DNA of 64,000 nt, from assembly GCF_030815955.1 (NCBI RefSeq), contig NZ_JAUSXK010000001.1, forward strand, positions 372,001 through 436,000, read 5' to 3'. A model generated the notes under the pieces. It had not been told where the DNA came from. It was given only the letters and a program-made list of their open reading frames with translations, and did not search any database. Position numbers and translations under genes: made by a program. This DNA comes from Microbacterium murale. GTDB taxonomy: Bacteria > Actinomycetota > Actinomycetes > Actinomycetales > Microbacteriaceae. This document shows positions 53,946-62,248 of this stretch, piece by piece (position 1 is the first letter of the stretch; each line of letters starts with the position of its first letter).

Positions 53946-55496
53946 GTGACCGCGCCCGTGCCTCTGCTCCCCCCTCCTGCGGAGCGTCTGACGCTATGGG
54001 GTCGGCTGCGTGATCGGCTGCTGCTCGATCCGGACTGGAACCGTCTCCTTCGCTGGCTCTCGCCACTCGTCATCACGGCGCTCGCGGCAGTGCTCCGCCT
54101 GGCGAACCTGGCACACCCGAATGTGCTCGCGTTCGATGAGACCTACTACGTCAAGGACGCCTGGTCGCTGTGGACGCTGGGGTACGAAGGCGCTTGGGGC
54201 GATGGCGCGAACGAAGCGTTCCTCACAGGCGACACGAACGCGCTGACCGGCGTCGGCAGCTTCGTCGTGCATCCGCCTCTCGGCAAGTGGATCATCGCCC
54301 TCGGCATGGGGCTGTTCGGTGAGGGAAACAGTGCGGCCTGGCGCCTTATGGTCGCAGTGATCGGCACCGCCACGGTGCTGCTCGTCTACCTCGTCGCGAA
54401 GGAGCTGACACGCTCGATCGTTGCGGCGACCGTCGCCGGCGTCCTGTTGGCGATCGACGGGCTCAGCATCGTGATGAGCAGGATCGCCCTGCTCGACGGC
54501 ATCCTGACTTTCTTCATCCTGCTCGCCGTGCTCTTCATCCTGCATGACCGCAGACGCAGCATTCCGCTGGTGGAATATGTCGACGCTGAATCACCGGCTC
54601 CGCTCTGGGGCCGGGTGATCTGGCGTCGTCCGTGGGTGATCGCAGCGGGTGTCGCCCTCGGTGCTGCGAGCGCCGTGAAATGGTCAGGCCTCTACGCGCT
54701 CGCCGGCCTCGGCCTGTATCTCGTCATCACAGACGCCTTGGCTCGTCGACGCGCCGGTGTGCTGTTCTGGCCGACGGATGCCGCGCTCAGGCAAGGTCCG
54801 GTCTCGTTCGTTCTGCTGGTTCCGGCGGCGCTGCTCACGTACCTCGCCAGCTGGACCGGATGGCTCGTGACGGCCGGTGGCTACGACCGGCAGTCCGCCG
54901 GGAACCCGCTGGCCGCCCTGTGGGAGTATCACGAGTCGATCTACGCCTTCCACGTCGGACTCAGCAGTGGTCACCCGTATGCCAGCCCGGCATGGCAGTG
55001 GCCGTTCCTCATCCGTCCGACGGCCGTATGGGTGGGAGACGATCAGAGCTGCGGCACCGATCACTGCATCTCTGTGGTGTCGTCGGTACCGAATCCGCTG
55101 ATCTGGTACGGCGGCGTCGCCGCTGCGATCTTCCTGCTCTACCGATTCGTGCGCGGGCTCGTCCAGCGCAGGCCGATGCCGTGGACGTATGCGATCCCGC
55201 TCGTCGGCCTCGCCGTCACCTACGTGCCATGGCTGCTGTATCCCGAACGCACGATCTTCCAGTTCTACACGGTGGTCATGATGCCGTTCCTCGTGCTGGC
55301 GCTTGCGCTCGCGCTGCGGGAGATGGCCGGACGCCGCGACGACCCTCTGCACCGTCGGCAATCCGGCGAACGCACCGTCATGATCTTCCTCGCAGTGACC
55401 GTGGTCGTCTCGGCGTTCTTCTACCCGGTGTGGGTCGGCATGAACGTGCCGTACGAGTTCTGGCTGATCCACAACTGGATGCCGACCTGGGTGTGA
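53946..55496 (+). CDS. Polyprenyl-phosphate-mannose:protein mannosyltransferase (PMT family)
   Basis: 516 aa integral membrane GT-C enzyme that O-mannosylates exported proteins from polyprenyl-phosphomannose. Multiple helices. Characteristic first loop AFDETYYVKDAWSLWTLGYE carries the acidic pair, followed by VHPPLGKWIIALGMGLFGEG. Later GLSSGHPYASPAWQWPFLIR and NPLIWYGGVAAAIFLLYRF are typical of the bacterial enzymes. GTG start at 53946. Divergent from rsmI. Confidence 0.94.
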   Translation: MTAPVPLLPPPAERLTLWGRLRDRLLLDPDWNRLLRWLSPLVITALAAVLRLANLAHPNVLAFDETYYVKDAWSLWTLGYEGAWGDGANEAFLTGDTNALTGVGSFVVHPPLGKWIIALGMGLFGEGNSAAWRLMVAVIGTATVLLVYLVAKELTRSIVAATVAGVLLAIDGLSIVMSRIALLDGILTFFILLAVLFILHDRRRSIPLVEYVDAESPAPLWGRVIWRRPWVIAAGVALGAASAVKWSGLYALAGLGLYLVITDALARRRAGVLFWPTDAALRQGPVSFVLLVPAALLTYLASWTGWLVTAGGYDRQSAGNPLAALWEYHESIYAFHVGLSSGHPYASPAWQWPFLIRPTAVWVGDDQSCGTDHCISVVSSVPNPLIWYGGVAAAIFLLYRFVRGLVQRRPMPWTYAIPLVGLAVTYVPWLLYPERTIFQFYTVVMMPFLVLALALALREMAGRRDDPLHRRQSGERTVMIFLAVTVVVSAFFYPVWVGMNVPYEFWLIHNWMPTWV

Positions 55497-55517
55497 CAGG
55501 TACGCAGCGCGGCGGTC

Positions 55518-56255
55518 TCACCTCAGGCGGTCTCGCAACCGAGTTGCGTCGCGCTCGTACATCTCGGCGTGTGCTGCAAGCTCCGGTCTGGCGATGGATT
55601 CGGACCGTGAGTGCTCAGCGAGCGCATCGAGTCGAGCAGCCATCATCGTCCACAGCGAGTCGTTCGATACGTCGGTGCCGTATGCCGACAAGAGCTTTGC
55701 CAGACGCGTGGGTTCTGCCGCCCGCACGTCGGCTGGCGCTTCAGCGTCTTCCACGTACGGGACCAGTCGGTACGCGAGATAAGCGAGATCCCAGAGACGC
55801 GGTCCAGGAGCAGCCATGTCGAAGTCGATCACACCGACGAGTTGCTGGTGCTCGAACACCAGGTTGTATGGCGCGAAGTCGTTATGGCAGACCACTTCAA
55901 TCGGCTCACGGGAAGGACTACGCCACCCCGTCGACCTGCGCGCGCTCTCGACGCCGGCGTCGTGAATCCGTCGGAGGAGTCGCGCGGAACTCACCAGGAT
56001 GCCGTCGTTCCAGAGCCATTCCGGAAGCGGGTAATGCGCGACCTCGCCTTCGATGAAGGAAAGTCGTTCCCGGCCGTCAGCCGTGATGCCTAGAACCCGA
56101 GGAACGCCATCGACACCCGCCGCATGAAGCTCTTCCAGAAATGCATGGACATTTCCCGTCCACACCCCCGCTGGTCGTCGAACCTCTCCGTCGACGCGTG
56201 TCACGTCGTTCATGTTGCCGCCCGCGAGCTCGGTCTCCGCCGCGTCCTTGCTCAT
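55518..56255 (-). CDS. Aminoglycoside-phosphotransferase-family kinase
   Basis: 245 aa. Kinase-like fold with the catalytic loop VVCHNDFAPYNLVF (HxDxxxxN pattern with Asp base) and VIDFDMAAPGPRLWDLAYLA. There is no nearby glycine-rich loop of classic type. Such small proteins phosphorylate diverse small molecules; drug resistance is not implied. The start at 56255 has a -10 box 6 bases upstream; ATG 56213 is an alternative. Confidence 0.85.
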   Translation of the reverse strand: MSKDAAETELAGGNMNDVTRVDGEVRRPAGVWTGNVHAFLEELHAAGVDGVPRVLGITADGRERLSFIEGEVAHYPLPEWLWNDGILVSSARLLRRIHDAGVESARRSTGWRSPSREPIEVVCHNDFAPYNLVFEHQQLVGVIDFDMAAPGPRLWDLAYLAYRLVPYVEDAEAPADVRAAEPTRLAKLLSAYGTDVSNDSLWTMMAARLDALAEHSRSESIARPELAAHAEMYERDATRLRDRLR

Positions 56256-56261
56256 GACTCG

Positions 56262-56267
56262 ATGTTA
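56262..56267 (-). promoter_or_regulatory. -10 box of the phosphotransferase gene, leaderless
   Basis: TAACAT on the minus strand ends 6 bases before the ATG at 56255. It lies in the 30-base gap after the HNH gene. Confidence 0.5.
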
Positions 56268-56285
56268 AGGGCAGGCTTGCGCTCC

Positions 56286-57824
56286 CTATCCGGGGATGGG
56301 TTGTCGGTGGTGTGGGCTGTGGGTGGGGTGCCATCTCTGGTGGCGGTCCCACCAGGCGGGGCCGCGGACTTCGGGGATGCCGTGGTTCATGCGGATCACC
56401 CACTCGGTCAGGTGCAGGGTGCGGTGATGGAACCAGCACAACAGCACCCCGTTGTCGGTATGGGTCGGGCCGCCGTCGGCGTGCTCCTGCACGTGGTGCA
56501 CTTCGCACCACGTCGCGGGGATCGTGCACCCCGGGATCACGCACCCGCCATCCCGTGCGGTGATGGCGCGGCGTTGCAGGGCGTTGAAGATACGACCACT
56601 GGTGCCGATCGACACGATCCGACCGTGGTCATCGAACAGGATCCGTTGGATGCCACCGGCGCACCCGGTCTGCAACGCCGCAGCGAGCGGAACCAGATCA
56701 CCGGTGTGCCCGATCTGCGCCCACCCGTAACCGGCCGAAAGGTCAGCCGCGGTCGCGGAGACAGTGAGCGTCGGTGCCGCACCGCCCAGGTGCGGGAACA
56801 GGTCAGTCCGGGCCGCCGTGTTCAGAATCGCCGCCAACGCATCATGCAGCCTCTGCCCACGCGTACGGGTATCCGTAACACCCGTATCCGTCACATCCGC
56901 GGGACCCGTCTCCACCGACGGCTCGAACCGCACCCCACCACCCGCACCCCTCGCACCGCCATCTGCGTCGTCGCCCGCTGACCCAGCGTCCGTCAACCCG
57001 CCCGTTGAACCGTCACCGGTGGCCCCAGCATCCCGCTCTGGGTCGTCCGTCCCATTCACCTTCGGGTTCAACAGACTGTCGATCAGCAGGCTCAACTGCG
57101 CGGCGACTTCGGGCAGGAGGCTGCCGCGTACCGGTGCCGCACCGTCCTTGACCCTCCCGATCGAGAAGTACCGGCCCCGCATCGCCGCCTCTTCCGCGGG
57201 CTCTGCCCCGTCGGGATCCAGGTACGCGACCATCACCCGCGCCAACACGCCCAGATTCTCCGGAAGAGGGATCGGACGCGGCACCCCGTCATCCGCGCCA
57301 GCGTCCATGCCGCGTGCGAAGTCCGCGAGTTGCCGGTCCGCCTCGACCCGGTTCTCATCACTGATCCGGCGCGCGGACTGCTCGATCGGATCCGTTGCCG
57401 CCAACAATCCCGCCAGCCCCAGACCGCCCTCGACCATCACTTCCCGCAGCGCGTGATATCGGGCCGGCAGGAACGCCCCATCCGTGATCCCCACATCCCG
57501 GCGCACCAGTCGGGCCGCCTTCACCAGCTGTGCCGCGCCGCGCGTGTCCGTGCCGACCAGCATCCGCACCAGATCCGCCGGCGTGGAACACCCATACCGG
57601 GTCGTCATCCGCTCGTCCTTCAGCCCGGCCGACCGGTCGCCGACCTGCACGGTCGCTTCGACCTGCAGTCCTTCCACCCGACGCTGGATCCGCCCCGAGA
57701 CCGCCAGCAATTCCGCTACATCGGTGTCGGACAACCCCGGAATCTGCTCCGAACCGAACGCATCACGCGCCACGGAATCGAGGGACTCCTCGAGTTCCCG
57801 AAGCCGAGCAACGATGCTGTTCAT
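56286..57824 (-). CDS. DUF222/HNH endonuclease-type protein (13E12 repeat family)
   Basis: 512 aa. The long N-terminal DUF222 region (residues about 30-230; SARRISDENRVEADRQLADFARG inside it, listed here as ARRISDENRVEADRQLADFA) is followed by a Gly/Asp/Thr-rich low-complexity linker (residues about 265-310). The C-terminal HNH nuclease motif reads RDGGCVIPGCTIPATWCEVH, then HHVQEHADGGPTHTDNGVLL and CWFHHRTLH. Multi-copy in many actinobacteria and of uncertain role (mobile-element remnant or DNA processing). No adjacent repeats or partner genes that show mobility. Confidence 0.88.
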   Translation of the reverse strand: MNSIVARLRELEESLDSVARDAFGSEQIPGLSDTDVAELLAVSGRIQRRVEGLQVEATVQVGDRSAGLKDERMTTRYGCSTPADLVRMLVGTDTRGAAQLVKAARLVRRDVGITDGAFLPARYHALREVMVEGGLGLAGLLAATDPIEQSARRISDENRVEADRQLADFARGMDAGADDGVPRPIPLPENLGVLARVMVAYLDPDGAEPAEEAAMRGRYFSIGRVKDGAAPVRGSLLPEVAAQLSLLIDSLLNPKVNGTDDPERDAGATGDGSTGGLTDAGSAGDDADGGARGAGGGVRFEPSVETGPADVTDTGVTDTRTRGQRLHDALAAILNTAARTDLFPHLGGAAPTLTVSATAADLSAGYGWAQIGHTGDLVPLAAALQTGCAGGIQRILFDDHGRIVSIGTSGRIFNALQRRAITARDGGCVIPGCTIPATWCEVHHVQEHADGGPTHTDNGVLLCWFHHRTLHLTEWVIRMNHGIPEVRGPAWWDRHQRWHPTHSPHHRQPIPG

Positions 57825-57937
57825 ACCAACTATTCAACACCGGACCACCGACATTCCCACCCCGCTTTCACCCAGGTCAGAGAACCTTTCCCAACAATTC
57901 TCGAAGCGCCACACAAACCCGCACACGCCGCACACTT

Positions 57938-57979
57938 CGACGATGGATCATCGATTCATCGTCGGGGTAGCGTGAGCCC
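57938..57979 (+). promoter_or_regulatory. Leaderless promoter of the PHP gene with inverted repeat
   Basis: -10 TAGCGT (57968-57973) ends 6 bases before the ATG at 57980. Just upstream, CGACGAT (57938-57944) and ATCGTCG (57958-57964) form a perfect 7-bp inverted repeat across the expected -35 region, a possible operator. The divergent gap 57825-57937 has no other gene. Confidence 0.5.
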
Positions 57980-58834
57980 ATGACAGATCTGACGGCGGAC
58001 GCTCACGTGCATAGCGAATGGTCGTGGGATGCGGGTTCCGACCCGTCCTCGGCAGGGGCGATGGATCGGATGTGCGCGCGAGCAGTTCAACTCGGCCTGC
58101 CGGCGCTTGTCTTCACGGAGCACCTTGATCTGGAGGAATCGTGGCGGGTCGATCCCGGGGACATCGGTGAGCACGGCCAGCGCTACGTCGACGGTTCGGG
58201 TCATGTGAGGCTTCCGCCGTTCGATTTCGAAGGATATCTCGATGCGATCGAACGTCGTCGTCACGACTACCCAGAGCTTCGCATCCTTACCGGCGTGGAA
58301 TTCGGACAGCCCCACCTGTGGGGCGCCAAGGCTACAGCTTTACTCTCGAGCGGACTGATCGATCGGGTCAACGGCTCCCTCCACATGCTCCCGTTCGACG
58401 ACCAGGATCGAACGGAGCCGACGACTCTCTATCGCCATCGACAAGCGGATGAGGTCATGTGGGCGTACCTCGAGGAGATACCCCGGATGGTGGCCGGCTC
58501 CGATTCGTTCGTGGTCTTCACCCACATCGACTACGCCGCACGTTCCTGGCCGGTCCCTGTGGCAGGGCCTTTCGATCCGCGGCCATTCGAAGAAGGATTT
58601 CGGGTCGCAATGCGCGCGATCGCCGACTCGGGCAGAGCGTTGGAGATGAACACCCGAGGGCTTCAGTCGTGGATTCCGCAGTGGTGGTCGGAAGAAGGTG
58701 GGCGAGCGGTGTCATTCGGCAGCGATGCTCACGGCCCGGACACCCTGGCAGCGCATTTTCCCGAGGCCATGTCTATGGTCGAGAGCTTCGGCTTTCGGCC
58801 GGGGAGGAAACCCGAGGACTTCTGGACCCGCTGA
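57980..58834 (+). CDS. PHP-domain phosphoesterase, HisK-type histidinol-phosphatase-like
   Basis: 284 aa. Metal-binding PHP motifs in order: DAHVHSEWSWDAG, LVFTEHLDLEES, LTGVEFGQPHLWGA, FVVFTHIDYAARSW and VSFGSDAHGPDTLA. The closest named relatives are histidinol phosphatases of the PHP type and related phosphoesterases; no his genes are near. Divergent from the HNH gene and convergent with the YyaL-type gene. Function beyond phosphoester hydrolysis is not assignable. Confidence 0.87.
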   Translation: MTDLTADAHVHSEWSWDAGSDPSSAGAMDRMCARAVQLGLPALVFTEHLDLEESWRVDPGDIGEHGQRYVDGSGHVRLPPFDFEGYLDAIERRRHDYPELRILTGVEFGQPHLWGAKATALLSSGLIDRVNGSLHMLPFDDQDRTEPTTLYRHRQADEVMWAYLEEIPRMVAGSDSFVVFTHIDYAARSWPVPVAGPFDPRPFEEGFRVAMRAIADSGRALEMNTRGLQSWIPQWWSEEGGRAVSFGSDAHGPDTLAAHFPEAMSMVESFGFRPGRKPEDFWTR

Positions 58835-58851
58835 CGGGTTGCGTCGGCAGG

Positions 58852-60651
58852 TCACCGCTCCCTGACGAGCTCTGCCGCATCACCCGTCGGCAGCCGGCAG
58901 ACGAACGCCCGGCAGTCGTATGCGAGATCGGATGACGCGTCCTTCCCCTCGAACAGCTCGAATCCCGCCTCCGCGAACGCGCGGGCCTGCGCAGGCGTCA
59001 CGACCGCGATCACGTCAGCATCCACCCCGCGTGAGGCGACGGCGAGCGCGCCTGAACGATCGTCTGCGACGACGACGAGCTGACGAGGCGGCTCGACGAG
59101 TCCCGCAGCCACGGCCAGAAGCGAGCCATGGCCGAAAGGATGCTGCAGCGCAGAGGCGGCGTGCGCCTGCACCAGTTCTTCTGGGGCTTCCCGGTATCGC
59201 TCCCCACCGCCCAGTCGCCACGCCGCCAGTGCTGCGGCGGCGAGCGCCGAGACACCCGACGGCAGGTCGCCGTCGGTCTGATCGGGAGCGGACGCCACGC
59301 CCTGCGCCGCCAGCACGGGATCGACCACGACTCCGTCGCCGAGAGCGTCGTCGACGAGCTCCCGCGCGGTCACAGCCCACGACACCTCGCCGCTCGCCGC
59401 GGCGAGCGCGAACAACCCCTCCGCGAGAAGCCCGAGATCCGCAAGCGTCGCCACCGCCGGAGACGCCGCCCGCTCCAACGAGGCTCTGACGAGACGCCCC
59501 TCCGCCGAGCGGTTGGTGGCCAGCACGAACGAAGCCGCTGCCGCCGCGGCATCCACCCAGTCCGGCACGCCCAGCGCCGCCCCTGCCCGCGCGAGGGCAC
59601 CGATCGCGAGGCCGTTCCACCCCGTGATGACCTTCCCATCGATCGCTGGCGGCTCCAGAGATGTGCGATCCGCGGCGAGGTAATATCCGCCCTCGTTGCG
59701 CTGCCCGTCGATCCATGACTCCGAATCCTGTGCAGCGCCGAAGGCGCCGCCTTCGCGCCGCAGCACGCCGAGCAGGAACCCGGCGATCCCTCGCGCCGTC
59801 GCCTCACCGCCGGACGCAACGGCCACGTCGAGCAGCTGCGCGTTGTCCGTCAGCATCCGCTCGTAGTGCGGCACGGTCCAATCGCGCTGCGTCGCGTAGC
59901 GGAAGAAACCGCCGTCGACCGTATCGCGAAGATCGGATGCCGACATCGCGGCGAGCGCGCGCCCGGCGGCAGCCGCGGCCTCCGGAGCGTCCCTGCGCAC
60001 GAGCGGCGCCTGCAGGAACCGCAGGGTGGTCGCCACAGGGAATTTCGGAGCGCCCCCGAAGCCGCCATGCACTTCATCTTCTCTTGCCGCGATGCTCGCC
60101 GCAGCCGCAGCGAGTGCTGCCGCCGACGGCAGTGGAGAAGGTACGACTGCCGCAGCACTCGCCAGAGCCTCGGCCACCGCATCCGCAGATTCGATCGCCT
60201 GCTCACGGCGAAGCGTCCATGCCTCCCTCACCGCCGCGAGCACATCCGTGAATCCGGGCAGGCCACCCCTCGCGGAAGGCGGCCAGTACGTGCCGGCGTA
60301 GAACGTGCGCCCCTGCGGAGTGGCGAACGCCGTCAGGGGCCAGCCGAGATTCTGCGTGAATGCTGACGCCGCAGCCATGTACGCCCCGTCGACGTCGGGA
60401 TGCTCTTCCCGATCGACCTTGATCGCGACGAAGCCGTCGTTGATCAGGGCCGCAGTCTCCGGGTCGGAGAAGGATTCGCGCGCCATCACGTGACACCAGT
60501 GGCACGTCGAGTAGCCGATCGAGATCAGCAGCGGCACATCCCGTCGCTGCGCCTCGGCGAACGCATCCGCACCCCAGGGGAACCAGTCGACAGGGTTGTC
60601 GGCGTGCGATCGCAGATATGGGCTCAGCGTGTTCGCGAGACGATTCGTCAT
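58852..60651 (-). CDS. YyaL/DUF255-type thioredoxin-fold protein
   Basis: 599 aa from ATG 60651; longer readings run into the FMN reductase gene and are discarded. The N-terminal thioredoxin-like domain has [20 protein letters not shown] and the CHWCHVM motif ([17 protein letters not shown]). The C-terminal two-thirds resemble an alpha/alpha-barrel of the N-acylglucosamine-epimerase type ([40 protein letters not shown]). Conserved across bacteria and eukaryotes (SPATA20) but function is unclear. Confidence 0.92.
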   Translation of the reverse strand: MTNRLANTLSPYLRSHADNPVDWFPWGADAFAEAQRRDVPLLISIGYSTCHWCHVMARESFSDPETAALINDGFVAIKVDREEHPDVDGAYMAAASAFTQNLGWPLTAFATPQGRTFYAGTYWPPSARGGLPGFTDVLAAVREAWTLRREQAIESADAVAEALASAAAVVPSPLPSAAALAAAAASIAAREDEVHGGFGGAPKFPVATTLRFLQAPLVRRDAPEAAAAAGRALAAMSASDLRDTVDGGFFRYATQRDWTVPHYERMLTDNAQLLDVAVASGGEATARGIAGFLLGVLRREGGAFGAAQDSESWIDGQRNEGGYYLAADRTSLEPPAIDGKVITGWNGLAIGALARAGAALGVPDWVDAAAAAASFVLATNRSAEGRLVRASLERAASPAVATLADLGLLAEGLFALAAASGEVSWAVTARELVDDALGDGVVVDPVLAAQGVASAPDQTDGDLPSGVSALAAAALAAWRLGGGERYREAPEELVQAHAASALQHPFGHGSLLAVAAGLVEPPRQLVVVADDRSGALAVASRGVDADVIAVVTPAQARAFAEAGFELFEGKDASSDLAYDCRAFVCRLPTGDAAELVRER

Positions 60652-60658
60652 GCGCCCC

Positions 60659-60664
60659 ACGCTA
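60659..60664 (-). promoter_or_regulatory. -10 box of the YyaL-type gene, leaderless
   Basis: TAGCGT on the minus strand ends 7 bases before the ATG at 60651. It lies in the 47-base gap after the FMN reductase stop. Confidence 0.45.
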
Positions 60665-60698
60665 CGCCCGTGCCGGACTCGCAGGACCGGCGCGTCGA

Positions 60699-61268
60699 TC
60701 AGCCGACGAGCGCCTCCGCGGTCCGCGACGCGGCGTACCCGACCAGCGGCAGAGCACGTTCCGCAGCGAGCGAGATGCGCGCCTGCAGGATCTCGGAGTT
60801 GATCACATACCCGTCGAAGTCGGTGTCGCTGGCGTAGACGCCGAGCGGAAGCGTGAGCGCCTGGAAGAACGCGAACAGCGGGCGCAGCTGATGCTCGATG
60901 ATGAGCGCGTGGCGCTCTCCCCCGCCGGTCGCCGCGAGCAGAACGGGCTTGCCGACGAGCGCGTACTGGCCGACGAAGTCGAACAGATGCTTGAAGAGGC
61001 CGGTGAACGAGGCGCGGTAGACCGGGGAGCCGACGATGAGCAGGTCGGCCTGCTCGATCGCGACCAACTGCGCTTCGACGCTGGCCGGCAGGTGATCGCG
61101 CCGCAGAGCCCCGGCGAGCGCCGGGCCCACCGCGGTGAGTTCGATCATCTGGACCTCGACCTCCGCCCGCTCGGCGACGGCTGCGGCGATGGCTCGCAGA
61201 AGCGCGGTCGTCTTGCTGGGCTCGTGGAGCGAGCCGGAGACGGCGACGATGCGATAAGGAGCGGTCAT
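60699..61268 (-). CDS. NAD(P)H-dependent FMN reductase
   Basis: 189 aa flavodoxin-like fold. Start ATG 61268 ([20 protein letters not shown]), supported by the -10 box 7 bases upstream; 61286 is an alternative. FMN-binding motifs: [38 protein letters not shown] and [20 protein letters not shown]. Such enzymes supply reduced flavin to monooxygenases (MsuE/SsuE type). No oxygenase partner is adjacent. Confidence 0.9.
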   Translation of the reverse strand: MTAPYRIVAVSGSLHEPSKTTALLRAIAAAVAERAEVEVQMIELTAVGPALAGALRRDHLPASVEAQLVAIEQADLLIVGSPVYRASFTGLFKHLFDFVGQYALVGKPVLLAATGGGERHALIIEHQLRPLFAFFQALTLPLGVYASDTDFDGYVINSEILQARISLAAERALPLVGYAASRTAEALVG

Positions 61269-61275
61269 GCCATAG

Positions 61276-61281
61276 AACGTA
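61276..61281 (-). promoter_or_regulatory. -10 box of the FMN reductase gene, leaderless
   Basis: TACGTT on the minus strand ends 7 bases before the ATG at 61268. Confidence 0.45.
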
Positions 61282-61289
61282 CTCATGAC

Positions 61290-61324
61290 GACGCCCCGTG
61301 GCGCAGGAAGCGACACGGGGCGTC
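61290..61324 (-). terminator. Terminator after the aldo/keto reductase gene
   Basis: Perfect 11-bp stem: GACGCCCCGTG at 61290-61300 and CACGGGGCGTC at 61314-61324 with a 13-base loop. It lies 20 bases past the aldo/keto reductase stop and just upstream of the FMN reductase promoter, insulating the two. Confidence 0.8.
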
Positions 61325-61344
61325 ATCTAATGCAACAGCGCGTC

Positions 61345-62240
<896 letters not shown>

Positions 62241-62248
62241 GGAGGGCT

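Noticed and set aside
55518..56255. Aminoglycoside resistance gene
   Set aside because: Only the general kinase fold and the catalytic loop are visible. No specific drug-kinase signature, and no resistance genes or mobile elements nearby.
56286..57824. Homing element or insertion sequence around the HNH protein
   Set aside because: No terminal repeats, target duplication or intron boundaries were seen. DUF222/HNH proteins are common solitary genes in actinobacteria.
58826..58839. Hairpin ACCCG-CTGA-CGGGT at the end of the PHP gene as a terminator
   Set aside because: The stem is only 5 bp, the stop codon lies in its loop and no U-run follows.
60652..61326. Upstream extension of the YyaL-type frame, making an 824-residue protein
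   Set aside because: The extra N-terminal part reads through the FMN reductase gene in another frame and has no similarity to the family. The family start [13 protein letters not shown] lies at 60651.
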